DNA from: Palaemon carinicauda
Taxonomy: Eukaryota; Arthropoda; Malacostraca; Decapoda; Palaemonidae
Direction of reading: 5' to 3'
DNA: 64,000 nt
Assembly (NCBI RefSeq): GCF_036898095.1
Contig: NC_090735.1
Location: 7,894,661 to 7,958,660 of the forward strand
In this document: positions 49,855-60,225 of the stretch, one piece after another
Layout: each line of letters begins with the position of its first letter
Numbering within the stretch: the first letter of the stretch is position 1
Notes under the pieces: generated by a model
Told to the model about the DNA's origin: nothing
Databases searched by the model: none
What the model saw: the letters and a program-made list of their open reading frames with translations, nothing else
Translations under genes and position numbers: made by a program

Positions 49855-50184
49855 ATGTTATTTTTATTAGTAAAATAAATTTTTGAATATACTTACCCGA
49901 TAATCATGTAGCTGTCAACTCCGTTGCCCGACAGAATTCTATGGAGGGATACGCCAGCTATCACAATACTAGAAGGGGGTGTACTTACCAGCGCCACCTG
50001 TGGCCAGGTACTCAAGTACTTCTTGTTGACACCTCCTCAATTATTCCTCGGTCCACTGGTTCTCTCTGGGGAGGAAGGGAGGGTCGATTAAATCATGATT
50101 ATCGGGTAAGTATATTCAAAAATTTATTTTACTAATAAAAATAACATTTTTCAATATTAAACTTACCCGATAATCATGTAGCTG
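49855..50184. repeat. DIRS-C 3' terminal repeat plus internal complementary region
   Basis: The 54-base arm 49855-49908 is the perfect inverted copy of 50094-50147. From 50144 the sequence continues ACATTTTTCAATATTAAACT to 50184, which is the inverted copy of the far right terminus. The two halves overlap at ACAT. This is the layout expected of a template for rebuilding terminal sequence in a circular intermediate. Confidence 0.92.
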
Positions 50185-50582
50185 ATTCACACCCAGGGAG
50201 GTGGGTGAAAACCAGTGTACAAGATTAAAGGATAGCTAAGTATCCCATATTTCATATAACAGTTATCTCAAATAACAATGAAATAATAAGTACCTGGTAA
50301 GGAAGTCGAATAGAACCGTTACTCTGCCTCTTTATTTAAAGTTCGTCTTCCTTACTGAGCGCAGCGTTCCTCTTGGAGGCTGAATCAACCCAAAGGTGCC
50401 AAAGTACACGGGGTTGCAACCCCTACTAAAGGACCTCTACCAAACCTTTAACCCAGGCGCTTCTCAAGAATGAATAGACCACCCGCCAAATCAAAGGATG
50501 CGGAAGGCTTCTTAGCCTACCGTAACAACCATAAAAACAACAATAAAAGTATTCAAGAGAAAGGTTAAAAAAGGTTATGGGA

Positions 50583-51755
50583 TTAAGGGAATGTAGTGGC
50601 TGAGCCCTCACCTACTACTGCACTCGCTGCTACGAATGGTCCCAGGGTGTAGCAGTTCTCGTAAAGAGACTGGACATCTTTCAGATAAAATGATGCAAAC
50701 ACTGACTTGCTCCTCCAATAGGTTGCATCCATTATGCTCTGCAGAGAACGGTTTTTATTAAAGGCCATCGAAGTAGCTACGGCTCTTACTTCGTGGGTCC
50801 TTACCTTCAGCAATGCAAGGTCTTCCTCCTTTAAGTGAGAATGTGCTTCTCTGATCAGAAGCCTTATATAATACGAAAGCCCATTCTTGGACATGGGTCT
50901 CGAAGGTTTCTTGATGGCACACCATAAGGCTTCTGACTGTCCTCGAATAGGTTTAGACCTCTTAAGATAATATTTGAGAGCTCTGACAGGGCAAAGAACT
51001 CTCTCTAGTTCGTTACCTACCATGTTGGAGAGGCTAGGTATTTCGAACGATCTAGGCCAAGGACGTGAAGGAAGCTCGTTCTTTGCTAGGAATCCAAGCT
51101 GAAAAGAACATGTTGCAGATTCGGTTGTGAAACCAATGTTCTTGCTGAAGGCATGAACCTCACTGACTCTCTTAGCTGTTGCAAGGCAAACGAGAAAAAA
51201 AGTCTTGAGGGTAAGGTCCTTGAAGGAAGCTGACTGGAGAGGTTCGAACCTAGATGACATAAGGAACCTTAAGACTACGTCTAGATTCCAGCCTGGAGTG
51301 GAAAGACGACGTTCTTTAGACGTCTCAAAAGACTTAAGAATGTCTTGAAGGTCCTTGTTGGAAGACAGGTCCAAACCTCTGTGGCGGAGAACTGAAGCCA
51401 ACATACTCCTATATCCTTTAATCGTAGGTGCTGAAAGGGATCTCTCATTCCTAAGATGTAGAAGGAAGTCAGCTATTTGGGTCACAGAGGTATTGGTAGA
51501 GGATATTGAATTGGCTCTACACCAGCTTCGGAAGACCTCCCACTTAGACTGGTAGACTCTACGAGTGGAAACCCTTCTTGCTCTGGCAATCGCACTGGCT
51601 GCCTCCTTCGAAAAGCCTCTAGCTCTAGCGAATCTTTCGACAGTCTGAAGGCAGTCAGCCGAAGAGCGTGGAGGTTTGGGTGCAACCTGTCTACGTGAGG
51701 TTGACGTAGAAGGTCCACTCTTAGAGGTAGAGTCCTGGGGAAGTCGACTAGCCAT
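50583..51755 (-). CDS. DIRS-C tyrosine recombinase
   Basis: About 390 residues if started at Met 51755 (MASRLPQ), chosen because recognisable recombinase begins soon after (SADCLQTVERFARARGFS). The open frame itself runs back beyond 53450. The core-binding domain includes [20 protein letters not shown]. The catalytic set is complete: Arg in ATAKRVSEVH, HEVR (HxxR), and the nucleophile Tyr in FASFYLKDV. It should cut and rejoin the circular DNA intermediate into the genome. The start overlaps the end of the RT frame (stop at 51482), in another frame. Confidence 0.9.
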   Translation of the reverse strand: MASRLPQDSTSKSGPSTSTSRRQVAPKPPRSSADCLQTVERFARARGFSKEAASAIARARRVSTRRVYQSKWEVFRSWCRANSISSTNTSVTQIADFLLHLRNERSLSAPTIKGYRSMLASVLRHRGLDLSSNKDLQDILKSFETSKERRLSTPGWNLDVVLRFLMSSRFEPLQSASFKDLTLKTFFLVCLATAKRVSEVHAFSKNIGFTTESATCSFQLGFLAKNELPSRPWPRSFEIPSLSNMVGNELERVLCPVRALKYYLKRSKPIRGQSEALWCAIKKPSRPMSKNGLSYYIRLLIREAHSHLKEEDLALLKVRTHEVRAVATSMAFNKNRSLQSIMDATYWRSKSVFASFYLKDVQSLYENCYTLGPFVAASAVVGEGSATTFP

Positions 51756-53707
51756 TGAAGTACCTCTGTGAACCATTCTCTTGCAGGCCAATGGGGAGCA
51801 ACCAGCGTCAGCCGTGTCCCTTCGTGCGAGACGAATTTCTGCAGAACTTTGTTTATTATCTTGAACGGTGGGAATGCGTACAGGTCGAGATGGGACCAGT
51901 TCAGTAGAAAAGCATCCACATGAACCGCTGCAGGGTCTGGAACAGGGGAACAATACAGCGGAAGTCTCTTGGTTATGGAGGTGGCAAACAGATCTATGGT
52001 AGGTTGACCCCACAAGGTCCAAAGTCTGTTGCACACACTCTTGTGGAGGGTCCATTCCGTGGGAATGACCTGATTCCTTCTGCTTAGGCGATCTGCTGAG
52101 ACGTTCATATCGCCCTGAATGAACCTCGTGACCAGAGTGAGGTTTAGACCTCTTGACCAAATGAGGAGGTCCCTTGCGATCTCGTATAGGCTCCTCGAAT
52201 GGGTCCCTCCTTGCTTGGAGATGTAAGCCAAGGCTGTGGTATTGTCTGAGTTCACCTCCACCACTTTGCCTAGCAGGAGGGACTTGAAGTTCAACAGGGC
52301 TAGATGAACTGCTAGCAGCTCCTTGCAGTTGATGTGGAGTAATCCTTGTTCCTCGTTCCACGTTCCCGAGCATTCCCGTCCGTCCAAGGTTGCACCCCAG
52401 CCCGAGTCCGATGCATCTGAGAAGAGATGAAGATTGGGGGTCTGAATGGCCAACGATAGACCCTCCTTGAGAAGGAGGTTGTGCTTCCACCACAGGAGAG
52501 TGGTCTTCATCTCTTGGTTGATAGGGATAGAGACTGCTTCGAGAGTCGAACCCTTGTCCCAATGAGCTGCAAGATGGAATTGAAGAGGGCGGAGGTGGAG
52601 TCTCCCTAGCTCGACAAACAGGGCCAGTGATGAGAGGGTCCCTGTGAGACTCATCCACTGTCTCACTGAGCAACTGCTCCTCTTCAGCATGCTCATGATG
52701 CACTCTAGGGCCTGGCTTATCCTGGGGGCCGATGGAAAAGCCCGAAAATCCTGACTCCGAATCTCCATTCCCAGGTACACAATGGATTGGGAGGGAATGA
52801 GTTGAGACTTCTCTATGTTGACTAATAGACCTAGGTCTCTGATTAAGTCTAAAGTCCAATTGAGATTCTCCAGACAACGACGACTCGTGGAGGCTCTCAA
52901 CAGCCAGTCGTCTAAGTAGAGGGAGGCTCTGATGTTCGACAAGTGTAGGAATTTTGCTACATTCCTCATCAGATGAGTAAAGACCATAGGAGCTGTGCTT
53001 AGGCCAAAACACAGGGCTTGGAATTGGTAGACAACCTTTCCAAAAACGAATCTCAGGAAAGGTTGGGAGTCTGGATGAATAGGAACGTGAAAGTATGCAT
53101 CTTTCAAGTCCAACGAGACCATCCAGTCCTCCTGTCTGACCGCTGCTAAGACCGACTTCGTCGTCTCCATCGTGAACGTCTGCTTGGTGACATACTCGTT
53201 GAGAGCGCTGACGTCCAGCACCGGTCTCCAACCTCCTGTCTTCTTGGCCACAAGAAAGAGACGGTTGTAGAAGCCCGGGGATTGATGGTCCCGGACTATA
53301 ACCACTGCCTTCTTCTGCACAAGTAGCGACACCTCCTGGTGCAATGCTAGCCTCTTGTCCTCTTCTTTGTAGTTGGGAGAGAGGTTGATGGGCGATGTGG
53401 TCAGAGGTGGTTTGAGGCAGAATGGAATCCTGTAACCGTTCCTCAGCCAACTGACAGACTGGGCGTCTGCACCTCTCTTCTCCCAGGCTCGCCAGAAGAT
53501 CTTGAGTCTGGCTCCTACTGCTGTCTGGAGATGCGGAGAGTCAGTTTTTTCCTTTAGATGTCCTGGATCCTTTCCTAGACTTGCTCCTGTGAGAGTCTGG
53601 ACGGGAGCTTCCTCGGCTGGGGGCTCTACCACGAAAGGGCGGTATGAACCTCGTAGCAGGGGTATCAGCCACTGGGGAGCGATAAGTCTTGGGGACTGAG
53701 GTAGCAA
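51482..53707 (-). CDS. DIRS-C reverse transcriptase / RNase H / methyltransferase-like polyprotein
   Basis: 741 codons open, overlapping the end of gag by 167 bases in a different frame, so expression may need frameshifting or internal initiation. RT motifs in order: PVLDVSALNEYV, LDLKDAYFHVPIHP, FGLSTAPMVF, YLDDWLL (catalytic YxDD), YLGMEI. RNase [49 protein letters not shown], then GDMNVSADRLSR. The C-terminal IDLFATSITKRLPLYCSPVP, VDAFLLNW and APHWPAREWF fit the region annotated in DIRS elements as a Dam-like methyltransferase; I am less sure of that activity. No stop or frameshift seen. Confidence 0.92.
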   Translation of the reverse strand: MLPQSPRLIAPQWLIPLLRGSYRPFVVEPPAEEAPVQTLTGASLGKDPGHLKEKTDSPHLQTAVGARLKIFWRAWEKRGADAQSVSWLRNGYRIPFCLKPPLTTSPINLSPNYKEEDKRLALHQEVSLLVQKKAVVIVRDHQSPGFYNRLFLVAKKTGGWRPVLDVSALNEYVTKQTFTMETTKSVLAAVRQEDWMVSLDLKDAYFHVPIHPDSQPFLRFVFGKVVYQFQALCFGLSTAPMVFTHLMRNVAKFLHLSNIRASLYLDDWLLRASTSRRCLENLNWTLDLIRDLGLLVNIEKSQLIPSQSIVYLGMEIRSQDFRAFPSAPRISQALECIMSMLKRSSCSVRQWMSLTGTLSSLALFVELGRLHLRPLQFHLAAHWDKGSTLEAVSIPINQEMKTTLLWWKHNLLLKEGLSLAIQTPNLHLFSDASDSGWGATLDGRECSGTWNEEQGLLHINCKELLAVHLALLNFKSLLLGKVVEVNSDNTTALAYISKQGGTHSRSLYEIARDLLIWSRGLNLTLVTRFIQGDMNVSADRLSRRNQVIPTEWTLHKSVCNRLWTLWGQPTIDLFATSITKRLPLYCSPVPDPAAVHVDAFLLNWSHLDLYAFPPFKIINKVLQKFVSHEGTRLTLVAPHWPAREWFTEVLQWLVDFPRTLPLRVDLLRQPHVDRLHPNLHALRLTAFRLSKDSLELEAFRRRQPVRLPEQEGFPLVESTSLSGRSSEAGVEPIQYPLPIPL
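51756..53540 (-). other. Stop-free frame overlapping DIRS-C RT, continuous with the recombinase
   Basis: This is the gag/recombinase frame. Apart from the gag stop at 53541-53543 it is open down to 50583, so about 590 codons overlap RT-RNase H without a stop. The implied peptide is rich in Ser, Pro, Gly and Arg with no known domain. A related peptide stretch (PPSSSIPSS in DIRS-B near 25110-25140, PPPPSSIPSC here) survives in DIRS-B. Confidence 0.6.
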
Positions 53708-56237
53708 CCTTAGACTTACGAGCCGATGAGGCTACAAGATCGTGTGTATCCTTTTGTATCAGGGCAGCAGACAAGTCCTTAACCAGCTCTTCGGGGAAGA
53801 GGAACTTCGAGAGCGGAGCAAAAAGGAGTTGGGACCGTTGGCAAGGTGTAATGCTGGCGGAAAGGAAGGTACACAGTTGTTCCCTTTTCTTCAAAACCCC
53901 TGATACAAACATCGACGCAAGCTCACCCGAACCATCCCTAATGGCCTTATCCATGCAGGACATTAATAGCATGGCAGAATCTTTGTCCGCAGGAGAGGTC
54001 TTCTTGCTGAGGGCCCCCAGGCACCAGTCTAGAAAGTTGAACATTTCAAATGCTCTAAACATTCCTTTCAGTAAGTGATCCAGGTCTGAGAAGGTCCAAC
54101 AAACCTTCGAGCGTCTCATTGCAGTTCTCCGAGGCGAGTCTACCAGACTTGAGAAGTCAGCCTGGGCAGAGGCAGGTACTCCCAAGCCTGGTGCTTCTCC
54201 TGTGGCATACCAAACGCTCGCTTTCGAAGTGAGCTTCGTTGGAGGGAACATGAAAGAAGTCTTGCCAAGGTGTTGTTTAGACTGCAGCCATTCCCCTAAG
54301 ATCCTTAAAGCCCTCTTAGAGGATCTAGCTAGGACTAGCTTAGTATAGGTGGACTTAGCTTGTTGTACGCCCAGCGAAAACTCAGATGGCGGAGAGCGGG
54401 GAAGAGCAGAGACAAAGTGGTCTGGGTAAACCTCCCTAAGTAGAGCCAAGACCTTACGAAAATCAATAGACTGTGGAGAAAGCTTGGATTCATCCACGTC
54501 TGATGAGGGATCCAGGTGTGCCTCCTCATCATCCGAAGCCTCATCACCAGAGTGTAGCGAAGAGATCGGACAAGAATGCTGAACTGCAGAGTCAGAACGA
54601 GAAGGAACAATAATAGTGGTTTCCTCTTCAAGTGACTGTTGAGGGAAAACCTGAGGCTCGGACTGCAAAGGCTGAATAACAGACGAAGCAGAAGGAAGGC
54701 GCATGGGTGGAGGAGGCTGACTCCTAGCATGAGAGGTTGAACCCAAGGAAAGCGCTTGCTGAGCGGTTGGCGGAAGCGGAGTAGCAAGTTCCTGTTCCTG
54801 TGGTATGAGCGGATGAGGTTGAGGCTGCGCAGAACAAGGTAATTGTCTCGCAAGCTGAGGCTCCTGAGGCGCAGGGCCAAGGTGTAGTGGTGCTTGCCTT
54901 GTGGAGGGTTGAGCTCGCTGCAGCGAGAGCTGAGGAGACTGACTCATGGACGGGAGAGGTTGTTGTACCTCAACCGAGAGTTGCACCACTGGTGGAGCAG
55001 CAAGGGGAGGCGGAGGAAGAGAGGAATAATCCTCCTGATCCCAAAGCAAAGGTTGCCTTAACGAAGGCGTAGGCTGAACACCACTGGGAACAGCAAACTC
55101 AGAATGTGGCTCAACATCGTACGCCTGGCAGGTGGTACTGCGATCAGGCGGAGCGAGCGTAGGCGGAGCGAGCGTAGGCGGAGCGAACGCAGGCGGAGCG
55201 AGAGCAGGCGGAGGCGGAGGCGCAACACTCTCAGCCCGACACTCACGCATCAAGTCCGAAAGCTGTGCTTGCATGGACTGAAGAAGAGTCCACTTGGGAT
55301 CGGCAGAAACGACAGCAGACTGAGGAAAAGCCTTAACAGTCGAGCTCTGTTGTGGCAGAACCTTACTGCTCTTGGGCGGAGTGCAGTCGACAGATGACTG
55401 AGGCGAGTCAGAGCTGAGCCAATGACTGCAACCTGGCTGAGCACTCGCGGACTGGACTCTGCGTTTAAGCGGTCTCGAGACCTGAGACCAACGTTTCTTC
55501 CCAGACAGTTGATCAGCGGACGAGATAAAGACGGGCTCAATCGTCTGCAGGTGGGAGTGACGGTCTTTGGAAGACACGCCCGCAACCACCGAGGATACTT
55601 CTGTGCGCCTAACAAGGCCTGCCGAACCCTTATGCCCTTCGACATTGCTTCTCCCCTGGGCTTGGGAGCTTGCAAGAGGTCCCGGACTGGGAGGACGACT
55701 GGCTCGCACAGAAATATCCTCACGCACCACACTGGCACTGACACTAGCACTTGGCACTGCACTGACACTAGCACTCGTCACAGCACTGGCACTAATTCCA
55801 CCCACTGCACTCTTGACCTTAAGTTCCTTTACTTCGGCCATCAGAGACTTATGGTCACTTACCACTGACTCTACTTTATCGCCTAAGGCCTGAATAGCAC
55901 GCAAAACAACAGACATATCAGGCGGAGGGCAAACAGTAGGTTCGGGGGTAGCCACTACAGGGGTAGGAAAAGGTAGGGGATCATGAGGTGAGGAAAACAG
56001 TGAAGAGTGAGAAGAACTCCTCCTAACTCTACCTCTCTCTAACTTAGTTGAATATTTCAAAAGACGGACAAATTCCAATTCCGAAAGTCCGGCGCATTCC
56101 TCACATCGATTTTCTAACTGACAGGGTCTGTCCCTACAGTCAGAACAAGCGGTGTGAGGATCTACCGAGGCCTTCGGAATACACCTATTGCAAGACCTAC
56201 ATCGTCTATGGGAGGGGGCTTGCGAAATGTCAGACAT
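53541..56237 (-). CDS. DIRS-C gag-like protein
   Basis: 898 codons from Met 56237; the start is confirmed by the matching position in DIRS-A. The N-terminus has Cys at 13, 16, 19, 31, 34, 39, 45 and 48 around VDPHTACSDC and LENRCEEC, a probable zinc-binding module. A Ser/Pro/Gln-rich middle follows, including repeated APPTLAPP units (15-bp DNA repeats at 55140-55215) and an acidic stretch (SGDEASDDEEAHLD). The conserved C-terminal domain has FPPTKLTSKASVWY and LLMSCMDKAIRDGSGELASM. It ends in a basic Arg/Ser/Lys tail, plausible for nucleic-acid binding. Likely role: packaging element RNA. Confidence 0.87.
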   Translation of the reverse strand: MSDISQAPSHRRCRSCNRCIPKASVDPHTACSDCRDRPCQLENRCEECAGLSELEFVRLLKYSTKLERGRVRRSSSHSSLFSSPHDPLPFPTPVVATPEPTVCPPPDMSVVLRAIQALGDKVESVVSDHKSLMAEVKELKVKSAVGGISASAVTSASVSAVPSASVSASVVREDISVRASRPPSPGPLASSQAQGRSNVEGHKGSAGLVRRTEVSSVVAGVSSKDRHSHLQTIEPVFISSADQLSGKKRWSQVSRPLKRRVQSASAQPGCSHWLSSDSPQSSVDCTPPKSSKVLPQQSSTVKAFPQSAVVSADPKWTLLQSMQAQLSDLMRECRAESVAPPPPPALAPPAFAPPTLAPPTLAPPDRSTTCQAYDVEPHSEFAVPSGVQPTPSLRQPLLWDQEDYSSLPPPPLAAPPVVQLSVEVQQPLPSMSQSPQLSLQRAQPSTRQAPLHLGPAPQEPQLARQLPCSAQPQPHPLIPQEQELATPLPPTAQQALSLGSTSHARSQPPPPMRLPSASSVIQPLQSEPQVFPQQSLEEETTIIVPSRSDSAVQHSCPISSLHSGDEASDDEEAHLDPSSDVDESKLSPQSIDFRKVLALLREVYPDHFVSALPRSPPSEFSLGVQQAKSTYTKLVLARSSKRALRILGEWLQSKQHLGKTSFMFPPTKLTSKASVWYATGEAPGLGVPASAQADFSSLVDSPRRTAMRRSKVCWTFSDLDHLLKGMFRAFEMFNFLDWCLGALSKKTSPADKDSAMLLMSCMDKAIRDGSGELASMFVSGVLKKREQLCTFLSASITPCQRSQLLFAPLSKFLFPEELVKDLSAALIQKDTHDLVASSARKSKVATSVPKTYRSPVADTPATRFIPPFRGRAPSRGSSRPDSHRSKSRKGSRTSKGKN
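55138..55215. repeat. 15-bp tandem repeat in DIRS-C gag
   Basis: Units of GGCGGAGCGAGCGTA, about five copies, keeping the gag frame and giving the APPTL / APPAF type pentapeptides. Confidence 0.85.
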
Positions 56238-56448
56238 CTTGAATCCAAAGAGTTAGCCAAAGGGGGTTCCAAAATCAAGCAAAAATTCGTTAACCGTTAA
56301 TCAGGACTATATAAAAGCTATCTAGCTAATATAAGAAGGTTTCCAGTAAAGCGACAGCCGTTAATCTGAGAGAATACTTCACCAATTAGCCGTGAAAATA
56401 CTCGAAGACCATAAGCGTATCCCAGAACGTCTTGCCGGAAGCACGACA

Positions 56449-56624
56449 GAGGAATAATTGAGGAGGTGTCAACAAGAAGTACTTGAGTACCTGGCCACAG
56501 GTGGCGCTGGTAAGTACACCCCCTTCTAGTATTGTGATAGCTGGCGTATCCCTCCATAGAATTCTGTCGGGCAACGGAGTTGACAGCTACATGATTATCG
56601 GGTAAGTTTAATATTGAAAAATGT
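56449..56624 (-). repeat. DIRS-C 5' terminal inverted repeat
   Basis: Inverted match to 49890-50049: TACTTGAGTACCTGGCCACA, GGTGGCGCTGGTAAGTACAC, CTGTCGGGCAACGG. Only the last 20 bases differ (AGTTTAATATTGAAAAATGT here), and that sequence is what the internal complementary region carries. Confidence 0.92.
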
Positions 56625-57180
56625 CCACATACTGTACTTAATGAATTTACTAAAATTTAAAACGTTATGTTTTATAAGTTCAAATTTTCTATCTAAACAA
56701 ATTTTTTAATAGTACACACTGTAGGTGTAGATGACTCAGTATTGATTCCCTATTTAAGGAAAATTTTTGATTATTACTTGGTGATTCTACTTATATCAAT
56801 GGTCACCATTTTATCTCTAAATTTCATTCTTTTTAATATAACAAAGGTGTGGCAACAGGGGAATATGGTAACAGGTACTTTGAGCAAACAATTTTCCTAA
56901 TAAAAATAATTATTTCAATATTTATCAGTTTATTGATGTTCTTCCAAAGCCAAACAGATTCAAGACACTTTCTTCAAGAAAAATCAAAGCTCTCCCTGTC
57001 AGGTAGGATACTCACATTTTCACTAATGCTTCTCCAGCTACAAATAAGGCTATCATTTCTAAGGTACTCCAGTAAGTATTAAAACAATTCATTCCATGAT
57101 CAAAATTATGTTTATTTAAATGTAAGTTCCCAGAGTGCATTGACACAGATTTTTTAACTGGTTTAACATTTTATCAGCCA
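56625..57180. other. Unique AT-rich DNA, no feature seen
   Basis: No gene or repeat recognised. Confidence 0.4.
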
Positions 57181-57445
57181 ATCATCCAAAAGAACCTTCT
57201 ACCAAACAGGTGTCGCCACCTTGCTATTGGTGCCATGGTCATTATAAAGGCATCTGTAAGAACATATATACCTTACTTTCACATATGAAACATGACCCTT
57301 TCAGCGCCGACCCCACACCAAATAATTTGGCACTCAAGCCCCAAGCCCTTTGTTAATTGCCTTGTTAATGACTTCGACGACCATTCTGGCTACGCTACTT
57401 TAAAGGATGAAAGGCTTGCATACACATAAGAATAAAATAAATTTT
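57180..57445. mobile_element. Right-end fragment of the DIRS-D-related repeat family
   Basis: GCCTTGTTAATGACTTCGAC and AAAGGATGAAAGGCTTGCAT match 11315-11400 in order. About 260 bp, non-coding. Confidence 0.45.
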
Positions 57446-57986
57446 GCCTGCCCTATATGCTTGTGAATGAGCTAAATCTATCATTTCTTTGCCTACACTA
57501 TAGCAGGATGGCTTCTCACAATGTCTTACAATATTTCTTTAAGATTCTGCACTATAATAAAAATTTACTTATGAAATGTACTTAGCCTAATTCAGATTGG
57601 CAATCATTCTTTCTCTTGTCCTTGAACAGATCTCATCACTTTAATTACAAATTCCCTGCTTATGTAGAAGGCGAGGCAATAAAATTGAGAAGTATAGGAG
57701 GAAACTTAGGTTACTTAGCCAAGTAGTGCAAAGATTGTAGTTTTCTACTTCTTCATGAGGGAGATAGAGTAAATCCTACCAATAAAAAATTTGCTTAAAT
57801 ATATAAATTCATTTTTAAATATAGATATACAAGAGGTTTCTGGCTTCTTTTTTTATAAAATCTCTATTTCTAGGCACTCCCAATTAAACTTCATTTTAAA
57901 CTGACAGGTAGTCCTGTACTGTATCTATCAATTTTATATATTCAATATCAAACAAGGAATTTGTCCAATATCTTTGGGTATTAATA
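57446..57986. other. Unique AT-rich DNA, no feature seen
   Basis: Nothing recognised between two repeat copies. Confidence 0.4.
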
Positions 57987-58330
57987 TGACAAATTCGAAG
58001 ATAATTTGTATTTTTCCTAACCATACAAACCTTAGCTATTTACAGAGGGTTTACCTTTTAGCGCAGCTGAAATGGAGAGCCATTAAAATTTAACGAGGGT
58101 GTATTACCCCCGCGCTAGTTAGCGGGGGGGTAGGGGAATGGTAGCTAGCTACCCCTCCCCCCCCTCACACACAGATGAATGCTCACTTTCACTTAGAGGT
58201 AGGACTTGTCTTGGGGGACAGGGCTGGCGGGCAAATATGTGTAAATAGCTAAGGTTTGTATGGTTAGGAAAAATACAAATTATCTTCGAATTTGTCATTT
58301 GTTCCGTAACCGAAATACAAACCACGCTAT
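57987..58330. repeat. DIRS-D terminal repeat and internal complementary region
   Basis: Arms TGACAAATTCGAAGATAATT (57987 on) and AATTATCTTCGAATTTGTCA (ending 58297) are perfect inverted copies over 58 bases. The bases after 58297 give the predicted distal terminus. Confidence 0.85.
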
Positions 58331-60225
58331 TTACAGAGGGTGACTTACCCCTTAGGTAGGGTGGAAAGTCCCCAGCCATACTGGCTTTGGCTTTACCCGG
58401 GGACTCAGAATCCGAGTGAGTCGCACTCGAGAAAAGGAGTCCCTGCACCTCACAAGTTCCTTGCTCCGCAAGGAACCATGTGGCCTACGTAAGCTTGTGT
58501 GTGAAGGAAGAAGTGTGACCCGTCCTAGGCAGTTGACCTGGAGTTCCAGAAGGAACTCTGGGTTAGGATGTTCCCAATACCACCTCGTCAGGGAATGGGG
58601 GACGCGACAGTATTGACTCAATACTCGGAACACAAGGAAGCATGGTTTACCTGCAGAGGTTCGAGGTCAGCTATGCAGAGAGCAGGATGCTGCTTCCCCG
58701 TAGAGGGGATGATGAAGAAAGAAATAAGAGCCAGACATACTTCTTTCGTTCATGCAGACTAAAACCTAATAACAATGCCCTCAACCTTCTGCTACCTGTC
58801 CAAAAAGGAGCCTGAGGTTAGACCAGCTGTTGTGTAGCCACCACAGAGCGATAGAAAACGTATCGAGACTCCTGTGGGACACGCCCTGCAGGAAGCGGGC
58901 TGCGAAGGTCATTAGACGCTTCCAGACTCCAGCTTGTAGCACCTGCGTCAAAGAGTAGTATTACTCGAAGGCGAGGGACGTTGCGATGTATCCAACATCG
59001 TGCTGTAGGGCGACGTGACGGGGGAGTGTCTGGAGACAGGTCGAGATGAATGTCCTTGAGTCCGGGCTGGAGAGGTATACTGGTGACTCTCCCCCGTGTC
59101 CTCCTTGTGCTCCCAAATCGGCTGCAACTGAGGACAAACTGCAGCTGCTCCCAGCGCTAACCTCTCGATTCCTTTACTGGCAAGAAAGAGAAGGTCTTGG
59201 GACATCAGATACAGAATGGAGACTCGAAATCTTGAAGGAATTGGACCGAAGGGCCGGGACCCCCAGATTCTGAGTCTAGCCAACAACTCAGGAGCGAACC
59301 TGAATGTTGCCTTCCCCTCTTCCTTAGAAAGGGGGGAGTAGTAAGAGACCAAGAAGATTGCTTACACACTGGCCGTGGCCAGAGTGAGCAGGAGACCCAA
59401 GGCGGAATACAATCCGGGGCCTGTCGTAAAGGGTCTTGAGAAGATCTCTTAAAGGACCAAAAGTCCGAGCCATGCTCCAAGTTGGAGGTCTTCCTCCGAA
59501 TAGGGCAGAGACGATCGCAGCTTCGCATGAGCGAGGATAGATCCAGCGGGCAGGAAAAAGTTATTCCTTTAAGCCTGAAGGTCAGGGAAAGGCTGAGCGA
59601 CAGGCTTCATTGCCGAGAGCGGAAAGGAGTTTCCTCCCGCCGAAAGGCAATAAGACCGTTATTGCTGGAGAAGAGGCCTCAAGGGAAGAGGTATATCTCC
59701 CACGGCACCAACCACCTTAGACTCTTCACTTTGCCTGGAAGACCCCTGTGGATGACTATCGCAGATGACGCGACCTCCGTACCGCGACTGTAGCGGGTTG
59801 TCTCTTCTTGAGGAGGAGGCGTAGTGTCTCCAGGCATGAAGCCGAAGCGACGCCCCGGTTCGGGAGAGATGTCGCAGTGTGGTTGCTTGAGTAGTCTACG
59901 CCGTGGGAGAAGCTCTCCCGGGAGTTCCGTCAGGGGAAGCAGAGGGTCCAGAAACCGTTCTGCGCATAGTCCCAGTGGAGCTCTCCCATTGAAAGGTTGA
60001 CAGACAACCTGGTCTTGTTGAGACCCATTGTCCAAAGACAAAAAGGCGGGAAGACGCAGGCCTCGAAGTTGTCCCACCATCACCGGAATGCATCTTGCCA
60101 GAGTCTCGGGGTCTGAGACTGGGGGGGAAGAACAGCGAAGCTTGAGGTTCCAAGCTGTCGCGATCAGGTCCCCCAGACCAGTACTTGCTGGTTACCCAAG
60201 GTCAAAGACCCTAGGTACACTCTCT

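Larger units (their letters stand above)
49855..56624 (-). mobile_element. DIRS-C: apparently complete DIRS1-type retrotransposon
   Basis: Both ends carry the tetranucleotide ATGT (49855-49858 and 56621-56624). Inverted terminal repeats of about 160 bp lie at 49890-50049 and 56449-56608. An internal complementary region at 50094-50184 joins the complements of the two extreme termini. Minus-strand frames are gag (53541-56237), RT-RNase H-methyltransferase-like (51482-53707) and tyrosine recombinase (to 50583), all free of internal stops. DIRS elements integrate through a circular intermediate by a tyrosine recombinase instead of an integrase. DIRS1-type elements are known to be common in decapods. 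Confidence 0.93.

Noticed and set aside
54335..55774. Leu/Arg-rich frames of 170-180 codons over DIRS-C gag
   Set aside because: Shadow frames of Pro/Ser-rich gag; not shared between copies as the RT-overlap frame is.
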